Shown here piece after piece: positions 50,804 to 59,704 of a stretch of 64,000 nucleotides of DNA. Source of the stretch: Oscillospiraceae bacterium (GTDB lineage Bacteria; Bacillota; Clostridia; Oscillospirales; Oscillospiraceae); the NCBI GenBank assembly GCA_017935145.1, contig JAGBIE010000001.1, positions 1 to 64,000 on the forward strand, given 5' to 3'. The position numbers and the translations under genes are program-made. The number at the start of each line of letters is the position of its first letter. The first letter of the stretch is position 1. The notes beneath the pieces are model-generated. The model was given only the letters and a program-made list of their open reading frames with translations. It did no database searches and had not been told where the DNA came from.

Positions 50804-52252
50804 TTATTCTGCGGGGATGGTCTTAATTTCGAAACTGTCTCGCACCAAATCTCTGGCATGCTGTAGGTTTTTTAGTTCACCCTGCGCCACCATCTGCACC
50901 AAAATGTTGCCGATGGCAGTGCCCTCCACAGGGCCTGCATAGACAGTGCGTCCCGTGGCTTTGGCGGTAAGACGGTTTAAGTACATATCCTGACAGCCAC
51001 CACCCACAATGTTGATGGAGGTGTAGGTTTTGCCCGTGAGGACTTGCAGGCCCTCAATGGCCTTGCAGTAGCACTGCACGAGACTCTTGTAGGCACATTG
51101 GAGCAGTTCGCCGATGGTCTCAGGCACGGGCTGACCCGTCTCACGGCATTCTGTCTTGATTTCTTCAATCATGCTATCGGGGGAGAGGAAGCGGTCCTTG
51201 TTTACGTCGATGACGCTGGGGAAATCCTCTGCCGATTCTGCTTCGCGAATCAAATCGGGGAAGGACCACTGCTTTTCGGCTTTCTTTCGAGCCTCACCCT
51301 TTTGCACATAGTCTGTGCCGTTGAGTTCGCGGCGGATAGACTGGATAATCCACAAGCCCATGATGTTCTTCAGGAAGCGATAACGCCCCCATGCGCCACC
51401 CTCGTTGGTGAAGCCCTCTTTTTGAGCCTCTTCTGTGGTGATGGGCACTTCGTTTTCCACGCCCAAAAGACTCCAAGTACCGCTGGAAATATACACAGCG
51501 TTGTCATCCTTAGCGGGAATGGTGAGGAAAGCCGAGCCTGTATCGTGACAGGCGGCAAGAATCACCGTAGTGTCAAAACCCACCTCATCCCGAATTTCGG
51601 GGCGGAGGTTACCTACCACCGTACCGGGCATCTGCGGTTGCAGGAACAGGGATTTTTTCAGCCCCAAGGTGTCAAGGAGTGCTTCATCCCACACCTTGTC
51701 CTTGGCATTGAGCATGCCACTGGTGGAGGCGATGGTGTATTCATTGACCTTTTTGCCTGTGAGGAGATACAGATAGTAGTTGGGGGACATAAGCAGGCAA
51801 TCTGCTTGTTCCAACTGCTCGGGATGCTCCCGTTTGAGAGCGGTGAGTTGATAGATGGTGTTGTAGGGGGCTTTTGCAATGCCCGTGAGGGTGTAGAGGT
51901 CTTGGAAGGAGATACTCTCCTCCACCACCTTGTCCATACCCTCGGTGCGGTCATCCCGATAGGCAACTGCATCGCCCACTTCGTTTCCGTCTTTGTCTAA
52001 GAGGAAGAAGTCCACGCCCCATGTATCGATGGAGAGGGAAACGGGGATTTTTCCCGCGGTTTTGCAGGCCTTGAGACCATCGATGATGCCGTTGCGGAGA
52101 TTTTCCACATCCCAACAATCGTGACCGTTTTTCCGCACTTGCCGATTTTCAAAGCGGTGAATTTCTTCCACCGTGAACTTGCCGTTCTGCACATAGCCCA
52201 GCACATGCCGACCCGAAGAGGCGCCGATATCAATTGCCAGATAATACTGCAT
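50804..52252 (-). CDS. rhaB: FGGY-family carbohydrate kinase, rhamnulokinase type
   Basis: 482 residues. The nucleotide-binding start is AIDIGASSGRHVLG (about 6-19), with SIDTWGVDFFLLD (about 75-87) and the FGGY adenosine motif region VGGGCQDMYLNRLTAKATGR (about 420-439). The length and motifs match rhamnulokinases. Fuculokinases of Clostridia are often closest to RhaB, so the substrate could be fuculose as well as rhamnulose. The AGGAGG site is 8 nt before the ATG. It follows the isomerase gene on the same strand. Confidence 0.88.
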   Translation of the reverse strand: MQYYLAIDIGASSGRHVLGYVQNGKFTVEEIHRFENRQVRKNGHDCWDVENLRNGIIDGLKACKTAGKIPVSLSIDTWGVDFFLLDKDGNEVGDAVAYRDDRTEGMDKVVEESISFQDLYTLTGIAKAPYNTIYQLTALKREHPEQLEQADCLLMSPNYYLYLLTGKKVNEYTIASTSGMLNAKDKVWDEALLDTLGLKKSLFLQPQMPGTVVGNLRPEIRDEVGFDTTVILAACHDTGSAFLTIPAKDDNAVYISSGTWSLLGVENEVPITTEEAQKEGFTNEGGAWGRYRFLKNIMGLWIIQSIRRELNGTDYVQKGEARKKAEKQWSFPDLIREAESAEDFPSVIDVNKDRFLSPDSMIEEIKTECRETGQPVPETIGELLQCAYKSLVQCYCKAIEGLQVLTGKTYTSINIVGGGCQDMYLNRLTAKATGRTVYAGPVEGTAIGNILVQMVAQGELKNLQHARDLVRDSFEIKTIPAE

Positions 52253-52355
52253 GGTGATGACCTCCTGCGGAGTAGTGTTTATGAAAAATACCTTATGAAA
52301 AGAACGCCGTGGGCAGCCCCCTCACAGATGAGAAGGGGCTGCCATGGCAAATAAA

Positions 52356-54185
52356 TTATTTGTACAGAGGACCGTAGGTGGCGCAGGCGCGATAGTCCTG
52401 ACCTTCCTTGTCCATGCCGAATGCATTCCAAGCGGCGGGACGATAGATCTGATCTTCGGGCACGTTGTGCATGCACACGGGGATACGAAGCATGGAGCAC
52501 ATGGTGATGAGGTCAGCACCGATGTGACCGTAGGAGATAGCACCGTGGTTGGCGCCCCAGTTCATCATGACTTCGTAAGCGCTCTTGAAGGGAGAACCTT
52601 CCTTGCCATCGCAACGAGGAGCAAACCAGGTGCAGGGCCAAGTGGGGTTGGTGCGTTCCATGAGCGCATCAGACACCTTGTCGGGCAGGTTCACAGTCCA
52701 GCCTTCGGCAATCTGCAGCACGGGGCCCAGACCCTTGACCAAGTTCAGACGAATCATGGTGCAGGGCATTTCGGCCTTGGTGGTGTAGTGGCTGCTGAAG
52801 CCGCCGCCACGGAAGTTGTCAAAGCCGGCTTCGCACCAAACGGTAGCATCGGTCATCTTCTTGATGTCTTCGTCAGTGACTTCCCACCACTTCTTCATGA
52901 TGGCGTTGCCCTTTTCATCGGTGCAGACACCGGAAGCATCCAAGCAGGCGGCGCCGGAGTTCAGCAGATGGATGATACCATCGGACTCTTTGGCCTTGCC
53001 CTTGAGCTTGTAGCCGGTAACACGCTGGGTGGCCTCGCCGGACCAGTAGGTACGCACGTCAGCGAAAATCTGAGCGCGATGGGTCAGCAGGCGCATCATC
53101 AGCATGCCCATGCCGTTGAGAATGTCATTTTCTGTGGCCAGAGTGAAGGGTTCACGAGCGCCTTCATAGTCAAAGGTGGAGGAGAGGAGTGCTTCGGGAT
53201 AGTCGCAGTTGGGCCAATGGTCGGTCCACTGTCTCTGACCCTGGAAACCACCGGCGATGGCATTGTGGCCAACCTTTTCTTCCTCAAATGCATCGGGGAG
53301 GTTGGGGTTGCCAGCCATGAGGTCCTTGATGATGCAGTACATCTTCACGGTGAACTCCCACTGCTTTTCCTTCTCTTCGGGAGTGAACTTAATCTTGCGG
53401 GTTTCACCCAAGAACTCTACGGATTCGGGGTTATCATCGCGACCCTCTTTGCAGTGTTCCTTGGTCCAAGCCAGTGCCTTCTGGAATTCTTCTTCGTTGT
53501 AGATGCCTTCTTCCATGCGGCGGAGGATTTCCACCTCGTCCACGGATTCTACACGCATGCCGAAATATTCTTCCATCACGCTCTGGTCCATGATGGAACC
53601 AGCGATACCCATGCACTGGGAGCCAATCTGCAGGTAGGACTTGCCACGCATGGTAGCAACAGCCACAGCGGCACGGCCGAAGCGGAGGAGTTTTTCCTTC
53701 ACGTCTTCGGGAATCTGGGTCACCTGATCGCGGTCCTGCACTTCATGACCATAGATGCCAAATGCGGGCAGACCCTTCTGGGCATGACCTGCCAAAACGG
53801 CGGCCAAATACACAGCACCGGGACGCTCTGTGCCGTTGAAGCCCCAAACACCCTTGATGGTGTGGGGGTCCATATCCATGGTTTCAGAGCCGTAGCACCA
53901 GCAGGGGGTGACGGACAGGGTGATGGACACGCCTTCCTTCTTAAACTTGTTAGCGCAGGCAGCGGCTTCGGGCACACGGCCGATGCAGGTGTCTGCCATA
54001 ACAACTTTCACGGGTTCACCGTTGGAGTAGAACAGGTTCTCCTCAAAAAGCTTCTTTGCAGCTTCTGCCATAGCCCAAACCAGGGGCTCCAAACTTTCGC
54101 GGAGCATCATGGGGCCACGGCGACCGTCAACAATAGGACGGATGCCAATGACGGGATAATCGCCAACGTATCTGTTCTTTGCCAT
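52356..54185 (-). CDS. fucI: L-fucose isomerase
   Basis: 609 residues from ATG at 54183-54185, 8 nt after AAGGAG; an upstream in-frame start lacks a site. Length and landmarks match FucI: GIRPIVDGRRGPMML (about 14-28), MADTCIGRVPEAAAC (about 63-77), WGFNGTERPGAV, the metal-site region ATENDILNGMGMLMMRLLTHR, and the C-terminal HVPEDQIYRP-like stretch. FucI converts L-fucose to L-fuculose and also acts on D-arabinose. A long open frame on the other strand is an artefact. First gene of the operon; divergent from an AraC regulator. Confidence 0.92.
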   Translation of the reverse strand: MAKNRYVGDYPVIGIRPIVDGRRGPMMLRESLEPLVWAMAEAAKKLFEENLFYSNGEPVKVVMADTCIGRVPEAAACANKFKKEGVSITLSVTPCWCYGSETMDMDPHTIKGVWGFNGTERPGAVYLAAVLAGHAQKGLPAFGIYGHEVQDRDQVTQIPEDVKEKLLRFGRAAVAVATMRGKSYLQIGSQCMGIAGSIMDQSVMEEYFGMRVESVDEVEILRRMEEGIYNEEEFQKALAWTKEHCKEGRDDNPESVEFLGETRKIKFTPEEKEKQWEFTVKMYCIIKDLMAGNPNLPDAFEEEKVGHNAIAGGFQGQRQWTDHWPNCDYPEALLSSTFDYEGAREPFTLATENDILNGMGMLMMRLLTHRAQIFADVRTYWSGEATQRVTGYKLKGKAKESDGIIHLLNSGAACLDASGVCTDEKGNAIMKKWWEVTDEDIKKMTDATVWCEAGFDNFRGGGFSSHYTTKAEMPCTMIRLNLVKGLGPVLQIAEGWTVNLPDKVSDALMERTNPTWPCTWFAPRCDGKEGSPFKSAYEVMMNWGANHGAISYGHIGADLITMCSMLRIPVCMHNVPEDQIYRPAAWNAFGMDKEGQDYRACATYGPLYK

Positions 54186-54331
54186 AAGTAAAACTCCTTC
54201 CAAATATATAAAATAAATTTGTTTTTTTTGAATGGGGAGCGGGTGGCAAAATGTGCCAAAAACCCATCCTCATACATTACTAAATACATCATACCGCAAA
54301 GGGCGGTATTTTTCCAATGTTGACAATAAAC

Positions 54332-54345
54332 TTGGACTTGTCCAA
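54332..54345. promoter_or_regulatory. Palindrome in the fucI-AraC intergenic region
   Basis: TTGGAC-TT-GTCCAA, 6-bp arms with a 2-bp spacer, centred between the divergent starts. It is a likely site for a regulator, though AraC proteins more often bind direct repeats. Confidence 0.45.
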
Positions 54346-54372
54346 AATAAACTTTTTTCTCGCTCAAACCCC

Positions 54373-54401
54373 TTGCAAAAGGCTGCGCGGTGGATTATAC
54401 T
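54373..54401 (+). promoter_or_regulatory. Promoter of the AraC regulator gene
   Basis: TTGCAA (54373-54378) and TATACT (54396-54401) with a 17-bp spacer, about 40 bp before the ATG. Confidence 0.75.
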
Positions 54402-54441
54402 AAAAAGTGTAGAAATCCACGTATTATAGGAGAAATTGCCC

Positions 54442-55227
54442 ATGTTTGACTATCTTACCACCAACCATTATGGCCGATGTGTCAAAAATAACGATTGGTA
54501 TCTCAAATCTTTTGGTGTCAATCGCATTCATTATATTCATCAGGGGCACTTGTCCATTATGTTGGATAATACCCGTTACGATTTGCAACCCCAGCGCATT
54601 TATCTCTTCCCGCAAAACCTGAAATTGGAACTGCTTTTGACGGAAGATACGGAGGTGGACCACACCTTTTTTGATTTCTTTACTCTGCCCGCCATCCGCA
54701 TGGATACCCTTATGGAAATTGACCCCAAGGAGCATCCTGTCATCGAAAAAGCCGCCCAAATTCTCTTCGATTTGGCGGAGCAATACCAGACCTACCCCTC
54801 CATGCAACGGAACGAATACAGCGACTTGGTGGAGTCTTATCTGCGGAATCTTTTGACTTTAATGGATAAAACATTCCCCATTCCGCTCATTACCGATGCC
54901 CGCATCAATGCCGCGCTGGACTACATCCACAAGCATTATAGCGAGGAATTGACCCTAGAGACCCTCACGGAAGTGACCAATTTGGAGATGAACTATTTCA
55001 TCCGCCTGTTTAAACAGACGGTGAACATGACCCCCTACCAATACATTAAAAAATACCGCTTCAATGTGGCCCTTTCCATGATGAAACAGGGGCACTCCAT
55101 GGGGGAAACCGCCCTTGCCATCGGCTATAGCGATGCGGTGTCCTTCTCCCACGGGTTTAAAAAATACTTTGGCAAAGCCCCTTCGGAATTTTCGCCCCGT
55201 AAAGGATTGAAAAAAGGCGGTTTTTAA
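54442..55227 (+). CDS. AraC-family regulator of the fucose-type operon
   Basis: 261 residues from ATG 54442, 9 nt after AGGAG; an earlier TTG is too close. The N-terminal cupin (about 15-75) binds the inducer and a linker follows. Two helix-turn-helix motifs end the protein: LTLETLTEVTNLEMNYFIRLFKQ (about 170-192) and SMGETALAIGYSDAVSFSHGFKKYFGKAPSEF (about 217-248). It is divergent from fucI, so it is probably the operon's activator, responding to fucose, rhamnose or a breakdown product. Confidence 0.9.
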   Translation: MFDYLTTNHYGRCVKNNDWYLKSFGVNRIHYIHQGHLSIMLDNTRYDLQPQRIYLFPQNLKLELLLTEDTEVDHTFFDFFTLPAIRMDTLMEIDPKEHPVIEKAAQILFDLAEQYQTYPSMQRNEYSDLVESYLRNLLTLMDKTFPIPLITDARINAALDYIHKHYSEELTLETLTEVTNLEMNYFIRLFKQTVNMTPYQYIKKYRFNVALSMMKQGHSMGETALAIGYSDAVSFSHGFKKYFGKAPSEFSPRKGLKKGGF

Positions 55228-55384
55228 ACCGCCCATCATAATCAGTATAGCAAATCGCAAGAAGAGTGTCAATAATATCTTGTGCATATTAACGGAAATC
55301 TGCGAATTATACGAAAGAAACTCGTGCAATTTGTACAAGTTGCCATATTGCAAAATGGGAAAAATCGTGTTAATGTATAGACAA

Positions 55385-55675
55385 GGAAAGGGTGATACCC
55401 GATGTACAGTTAACATAGAGGCTCAAAATACAGGTTGAGTCACCCTGGACAACTTTCCATCTGAACTGGATGCAAATCCAACAAACAGAATCTCCTGTAT
55501 GAGAAAAAATGAGTAAAGCGGTTTAAATAATTTGAGTTGTTTGGATGTAATTGAAAGGGAAGAGGAAAGTAGGTCCCCGAAACCGCAGAAAGAGAGGTTA
55601 ATCACAGATGTTAGATATCAAGAATTCACAGAAATAACCCTTGACTTGTCGTAAAGAAGGCAGTCAAGGGTTATT
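55385..55675 (+). ncRNA. Structured non-coding RNA candidate, about 290 nt
   Basis: No open frame spans it, yet it folds well. GGAAAG (55385-55390) pairs with CTTTCC (55453-55458), enclosing GGTGA (55391-55395) with TCACC (55440-55444) and CTCAA (55422-55426) with TTGAG (55435-55439). The loop of that last hairpin, ATACAGG (55428-55434), pairs perfectly with CCTGTAT (55494-55500), a 7-bp pseudoknot. GCGGTTT (55518-55524) pairs with AAACCGC (55580-55586). It ends in a terminator with a 14-bp perfect stem (55633-55675). A candidate promoter, TTGCAA with a poor -10 (55348-55376), precedes it. It resembles the large Firmicutes RNAs such as the raiA motif, but I cannot confirm a class. Confidence 0.7.
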
Positions 55676-55680
55676 TCTTT
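55633..55680 (+). terminator. Terminator of the ncRNA
   Basis: AATAACCCTTGACT pairs perfectly with AGTCAAGGGTTATT around a 15-nt loop, followed by TTTC and TTT. Confidence 0.88.
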
Positions 55681-55704
55681 GGATTCTTACCCTCAAATGA
55701 TGCA

Positions 55705-55740
55705 GAAAAGTCCCGTTTTCCTGTGGAAAACGGGACTTTC
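55705..55740 (-). terminator. Terminator after trkH
   Basis: GAAAAGTCCCGTTTTCC pairs with GGAAAACGGGACTTTC around TGT, with a T-run on the minus strand after the trkH stop. Confidence 0.88.
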
Positions 55741-55743
55741 TTC

Positions 55744-57189
55744 TTAGGATTTCTTTCTCCAAGTGCCAGGATAGAGCGCAATGAGCAGAGGGTAAATTTC
55801 CAATCTGCCAAGGAGCATGCCTATGGAGAGGACGAATTTACTAAAGTAGGAATAGCAGTCATAGTTGGAGGCAGGGCCTACCAAATCAAAGCCAGGGCCA
55901 ATGTTATTAAAACAGGCTGCTGCGGCGCTAAAATGGGTGGTAAAGGACATATCTTCCAAACAAAGCAGCAGGACAATGGCCACAAAGCAGAACAGATATA
56001 CGCTCAAATACACGCCCACGCCGTGGGCGGTTTGGTCATCCAAGGTTTTTCCCTCAAATTTCACTGCAGTGACACTGCGGGGATGCACCAACTGGCGCAG
56101 TTGCCGTCCCACATTTTTTGCCATAATGACCACACGGGAGACTTTGAGACCGCCTGCCGTAGAACCAGCGCAAGCGCCCACGAACATCAGCAGGAGCAAA
56201 ATACCCTTGGAAAAACCAGGCCACAAGTTAAAATCTGTGGTGGCATAGCCCGTGGTAGTAATAATGGTGGAAACTTGGAACGATGCGTAACGCAGAGTTT
56301 CTGCGAAGGTGCTGTAAAGGTCTCGAATGTTGGCGCAAATCAAAGCGATGGCAACTACGACTATGGCAAGATAAGTCCAAAGTTCTGTGCTCTGCAACAC
56401 CGAGCGGAAACGGCGGATCAGAAGCAAGTAGTAGAGGTTAAAGTTAATGCCAAATAGGAGCATGAAAATGGTAATGACCCACTGGCAGTAAGGGGAGTAG
56501 GAGGCAATGGAGGTAGCTCTGGAACTAAAACCGCCTGTGCCTGCCGCGCCAAAAGTGTGAATGAGACTCTCAAAGAGGCTCATGCCACCTAAAAGGAGCA
56601 ACACTACCATCACTGCGGTCATGCCCAAATAGATTTTGTAGAGAATCATGGCCGTATCTTTGGCTTTGGGCACGATTTTACCCACAATGGGACCGGGCAT
56701 TTCTGCCCGCAGGATGTGAATGGTGCGGTCAGACACACTGGGAAGCAGTGCCGTTACAAAGACCAAGATGCCCATACCACCCACCCAGTGAGTGAAACTG
56801 CGCCACAGAAGCAGTCCGTGGCTCATGGCTTCCACATCGTTTAAGATGGATGCGCCCGTGGTGGTAAAACCACTGACGGTTTCAAAAAAAGCATCAATAA
56901 AATGGGGAATTTCCCCCGAAATTACAAAGGGCAGAGCACCCACAGCGGACATGAAAATCCAAGCCAGTGCCGTAATGCAGAAACCCTCGCGAGCGTAGAT
57001 GACACGGCTTTTGGGGCGGGAGAGGAGCACCATGGTCTGCCCCAACACAAGGGCAAGAAGCATGGTCTGCAGAATCGCCCATGCGCAGGATTCTCCGTAG
57101 AGCACTGCGGTGGCAAGGGGCAAAATCAAAAGACCCGCTTCCGCAGTGACCATCTTGCCCACCACGGAAAAAATCATTCTTCGGTTCAT
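55744..57189 (-). CDS. trkH: Potassium uptake channel subunit TrkH
   Basis: 481 residues with four pore repeats: FTTTGAS (about 94-100), GTGGFSS (about 218-224), TTTGYATTD (about 316-324) and a fourth repeat in NNIGPGFDLVG (about 432). These form the selectivity filter of Trk/Ktr channels. The TrkA gene follows on the right, upstream in transcription, with 4 bp between. Both are probably cotranscribed. Confidence 0.93.
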   Translation of the reverse strand: MNRRMIFSVVGKMVTAEAGLLILPLATAVLYGESCAWAILQTMLLALVLGQTMVLLSRPKSRVIYAREGFCITALAWIFMSAVGALPFVISGEIPHFIDAFFETVSGFTTTGASILNDVEAMSHGLLLWRSFTHWVGGMGILVFVTALLPSVSDRTIHILRAEMPGPIVGKIVPKAKDTAMILYKIYLGMTAVMVVLLLLGGMSLFESLIHTFGAAGTGGFSSRATSIASYSPYCQWVITIFMLLFGINFNLYYLLLIRRFRSVLQSTELWTYLAIVVVAIALICANIRDLYSTFAETLRYASFQVSTIITTTGYATTDFNLWPGFSKGILLLLMFVGACAGSTAGGLKVSRVVIMAKNVGRQLRQLVHPRSVTAVKFEGKTLDDQTAHGVGVYLSVYLFCFVAIVLLLCLEDMSFTTHFSAAAACFNNIGPGFDLVGPASNYDCYSYFSKFVLSIGMLLGRLEIYPLLIALYPGTWRKKS

Positions 57190-57193
57190 AGGC

Positions 57194-58552
57194 TTACCTC
57201 AAAATATCGGAAAGGTCTTGGAAGCGGTGACCTGTGGTCATAACCACCACACGGTCGCCTGCCATGAGCACATCATCACCGGAGGGGATGATGGCCTTGC
57301 GACTGCGCAAAATGCCCGTGAGTAGGACATTGTCCTTGAGTTTCAGATCTTTTAAGGGGATATTGGTGTGGGAGAAATCTTCCCGCACGAAGAATTCCAG
57401 CGCCTCGGCTTTGCCGTCCATGACCTTGTAGAGGGTCTCTACGCTACTTCCCATGGAGTTTTCCAGAGCACGGGCATAGCGCACCAAGATATTGGCAACG
57501 GTGTCGCGGGGGCTGACCAGACTGTCCAAGCCCATTTTCTGCGCCAAAGTTGCCATTTCAGGGCGGTTGGCTTTGCAAATGACCTTAGGTACATTTTGCG
57601 ATTCGGCAAAAATGGAAATCAGGATATTCTCTTCATCCATGCCCGTGAGGGCCACAAAGGCATCTGTGTGGGCAAGACCGGATTCCAACAGCAGTTCTTG
57701 GGAAGCGCCATCACCACAGATGACCGTTGCCTTGGGCATAGCCTCGGCAAATTCTGCACAGCGGGCGGGATTTTTGTCAATGACTGTCACGCGGTTACCG
57801 CTGGCGAGGAGGGCTTGGGTCAGATAGTAAGCAATTTTGCTAGCGCCCAAGAGCATAACACTGCGCGCCTGTTTTTGGAGCAGACCCAGCATTTTCAGGA
57901 GTTTTTGCACCTCGTGCGGGGCGGCATACAGACCAATGCGGTCGCCTGCCTTCAGTTCAAAATTACCATCGGGGATGATAACCTCTTCTCCACGCATGAC
58001 GCAACCAATCAGATAGCGGGCGGGGAATTTCTTTCGCAGTTGCCACAAACTCATACCCAAGAGGGCGGAATCTTCCCGCAGAAGCAGTTCCACCATCTCA
58101 AAATTCCGCTGGGAGAAGGTTTCAATCTTCACCGCAGAGGGGAGTTTGAGAATGTTAAACAGTTCTTCCGCGGTGAGCCGTTCGGGGTTGAGCGAGTTTG
58201 CCAGCCCCAACTGCTGACGCATAAAACCCAAGGATTCGTCATTGTAGTCGGGGTTGCGGATGCGGGCGATGGTGTGTCCCGCTTTCATGCACTTTGCCAA
58301 GAAGCAAGCGAGCATGTTCTTTTCATCGGAATCTGTGGTGGCAACGAAGAGTTCCGCCTCGGAAACGCCCGCCTCTGCCAAAGTGTCGCAGTCCGTGCCG
58401 TTACCGCACACGCCGATGACATCGTAGATATTGTTCAGTTCTTCAATGACCGCGGGATTATCATCGATGGCGGTCACATTGTGACCTTCCGCCACCAAAT
58501 TCCGCAGAAGCGTAGAACCGATTTTGCCACAACCAGCAATGATGATATTCAT
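57194..58552 (-). CDS. trkA: Potassium uptake regulatory protein TrkA
   Basis: 452 residues: two RCK units in tandem, each with a Rossmann NAD-binding domain (GCGKIGSTLLRNL near residue 7, LLGASKIAYYLTQALL near 235) and a C-terminal ligand domain. It gates TrkH according to the NAD(H) or ATP state. The length fits the two-repeat TrkA type rather than the single-repeat KtrA. Confidence 0.93.
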   Translation of the reverse strand: MNIIIAGCGKIGSTLLRNLVAEGHNVTAIDDNPAVIEELNNIYDVIGVCGNGTDCDTLAEAGVSEAELFVATTDSDEKNMLACFLAKCMKAGHTIARIRNPDYNDESLGFMRQQLGLANSLNPERLTAEELFNILKLPSAVKIETFSQRNFEMVELLLREDSALLGMSLWQLRKKFPARYLIGCVMRGEEVIIPDGNFELKAGDRIGLYAAPHEVQKLLKMLGLLQKQARSVMLLGASKIAYYLTQALLASGNRVTVIDKNPARCAEFAEAMPKATVICGDGASQELLLESGLAHTDAFVALTGMDEENILISIFAESQNVPKVICKANRPEMATLAQKMGLDSLVSPRDTVANILVRYARALENSMGSSVETLYKVMDGKAEALEFFVREDFSHTNIPLKDLKLKDNVLLTGILRSRKAIIPSGDDVLMAGDRVVVMTTGHRFQDLSDILR

Positions 58553-58648
58553 AGAAACATCTCCTATCCAATCAAGGGGAAAGTTGCTTCAAAAAATTGC
58601 ATACATTATACCACAAAAAGGAATTTTTGACAACTATGCCCCCGCGCC

Positions 58649-58677
58649 TTGCCCCGTGGGGCAAATTGTGCTATACT
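58649..58677 (+). promoter_or_regulatory. Promoter of the phosphatase gene
   Basis: TTGCCC (58649-58654) and TATACT (58672-58677) with a 17-bp spacer, 27 bp before the ATG. Confidence 0.65.
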
Positions 58678-58704
58678 GAGGAAAAATTCAAGGAGTTTTC
58701 AAAC

Positions 58705-59157
58705 ATGAAGAGAGTGCTTTTTGTCTGCCACGGCAATATCTGTCGCAGTCCCATGGCGCACCATGTGTTCCAGCAGATGGTGGATGAGGCAGGCTATCAC
58801 AAGGAGTTTTACATCAATTCCGCCGCAACCCATACGGATGCCTTGGGGGATAGTATCTATCCGCCTGCCCGCCGTAAACTTTTAAGTGAGGGCGTAAAAC
58901 TCCTTGACCACCGCGCCACCCTCCTTACGGCAAAGGACTATGAGGATTATGATTACATCATCGCCATGGATAGCCGTAATGTGACGAATATTCTCCGCAT
59001 CTGCGGTGGTGACCCTCAGGGGAAAGTGTTTCGCCTGATGGACATCACCTCCCGCCCTGCCGATGTGGCAGACCCTTGGTACACAGGCGATTTTGACGCC
59101 ACCTATGAGGATGTTACCCTTGGCTGTACCGCGCTACTGGAGAAACTTTCTAAATGA
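58705..59157 (+). CDS. Low-molecular-weight protein-tyrosine phosphatase
   Basis: 150 residues from ATG 58705, 9 nt after AAGGAG; upstream starts lack a site. The P-loop VCHGNICRSPM (about 6-16) holds the nucleophilic Cys and Arg, and ADPWYTGDF (about 122-130) supplies the general-acid Asp. These enzymes remove phosphate from tyrosine or arginine residues of proteins. Single-gene unit with a terminator behind. Confidence 0.93.
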   Translation: MKRVLFVCHGNICRSPMAHHVFQQMVDEAGYHKEFYINSAATHTDALGDSIYPPARRKLLSEGVKLLDHRATLLTAKDYEDYDYIIAMDSRNVTNILRICGGDPQGKVFRLMDITSRPADVADPWYTGDFDATYEDVTLGCTALLEKLSK

Positions 59158-59194
59158 AAAACACCCCGTTTTCCTAAGAAAACGGGGTGTTTTT
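59158..59194. terminator. Bidirectional terminator
   Basis: AAACACCCCGTTTTC pairs perfectly with GAAAACGGGGTGTTT around CTAA. It lies between the converging phosphatase and CBS genes. Confidence 0.92.
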
Positions 59195-59200
59195 ATGTAG

Positions 59201-59596
59201 TTATTCTTCCGCCAAATAGCAGATGACGCCACGGCGGGTCAAAATACCGCACAGGGCATTTTGGCTGTCCACAATGGGCACAAAGTTTTGGTTGGTGATG
59301 GCGTGAATGACCTCTTTTTCGTCTGCATCGATGGTGATGGCGGGGCAGAAATCCCGCCGCATGATACTGCCGAGAAGGTCATCCTCCATAAAGCGCTTAT
59401 CCGTGGTGCCAATGTCCATAATGTAGCGGAGCAAATCCCCCTCGGTGATACTGCCGATGTAGCGATTGTGCTGATCCAGCACGGGAAGCGCCGTGTAGCC
59501 ATGGTGGAGCATGGTCTCCAAACCTTGACGGACCGTGTTATTTTCCCGCAGGAACACGGTGAGTGCTTTGGGAATCATGATTTTCGCAATATTCAT
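59201..59596 (-). CDS. Stand-alone CBS-domain protein
   Basis: 131 residues from ATG 59594-59596, 6 nt after AAGGAGG; an upstream ATG lacks a site. It holds two CBS domains, at about 5-60 and 75-130 (HHGYTALPVLDQHNRYIGSITEGDLL and ITNQNFVPIVDSQNALCGILTRRGVI). Such pairs bind adenine nucleotides and regulate partner proteins. The partner is not clear from context. Confidence 0.88.
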   Translation of the reverse strand: MNIAKIMIPKALTVFLRENNTVRQGLETMLHHGYTALPVLDQHNRYIGSITEGDLLRYIMDIGTTDKRFMEDDLLGSIMRRDFCPAITIDADEKEVIHAITNQNFVPIVDSQNALCGILTRRGVICYLAEE

Positions 59597-59671
59597 GGAA
59601 TCCCTCCTTATAAATCCAGTATAGCACACCCCAATGGGAAATGAAACAACAAACTGTAAACTTTGCGAAAG

Positions 59672-59703
59672 AAAAATCCCTATCCAAACGGATAGGGATT
59701 TTT
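59672..59703 (-). terminator. Terminator at the end of the rnf operon
   Basis: AAAAATCCCTATCC pairs with GGATAGGGATTTTT around AAAC, and lies directly after the Gx transporter stop when read on the minus strand. Confidence 0.9.
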
Positions 59704-59704
59704 G

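Noticed and set aside
52344-54191. A 615-residue open frame on the plus strand opposite fucI.
   Set aside because: It mirrors the fucI frame, has no ribosome site, and its composition (His, Gly, Val rich, no domain) is that of an antisense shadow.
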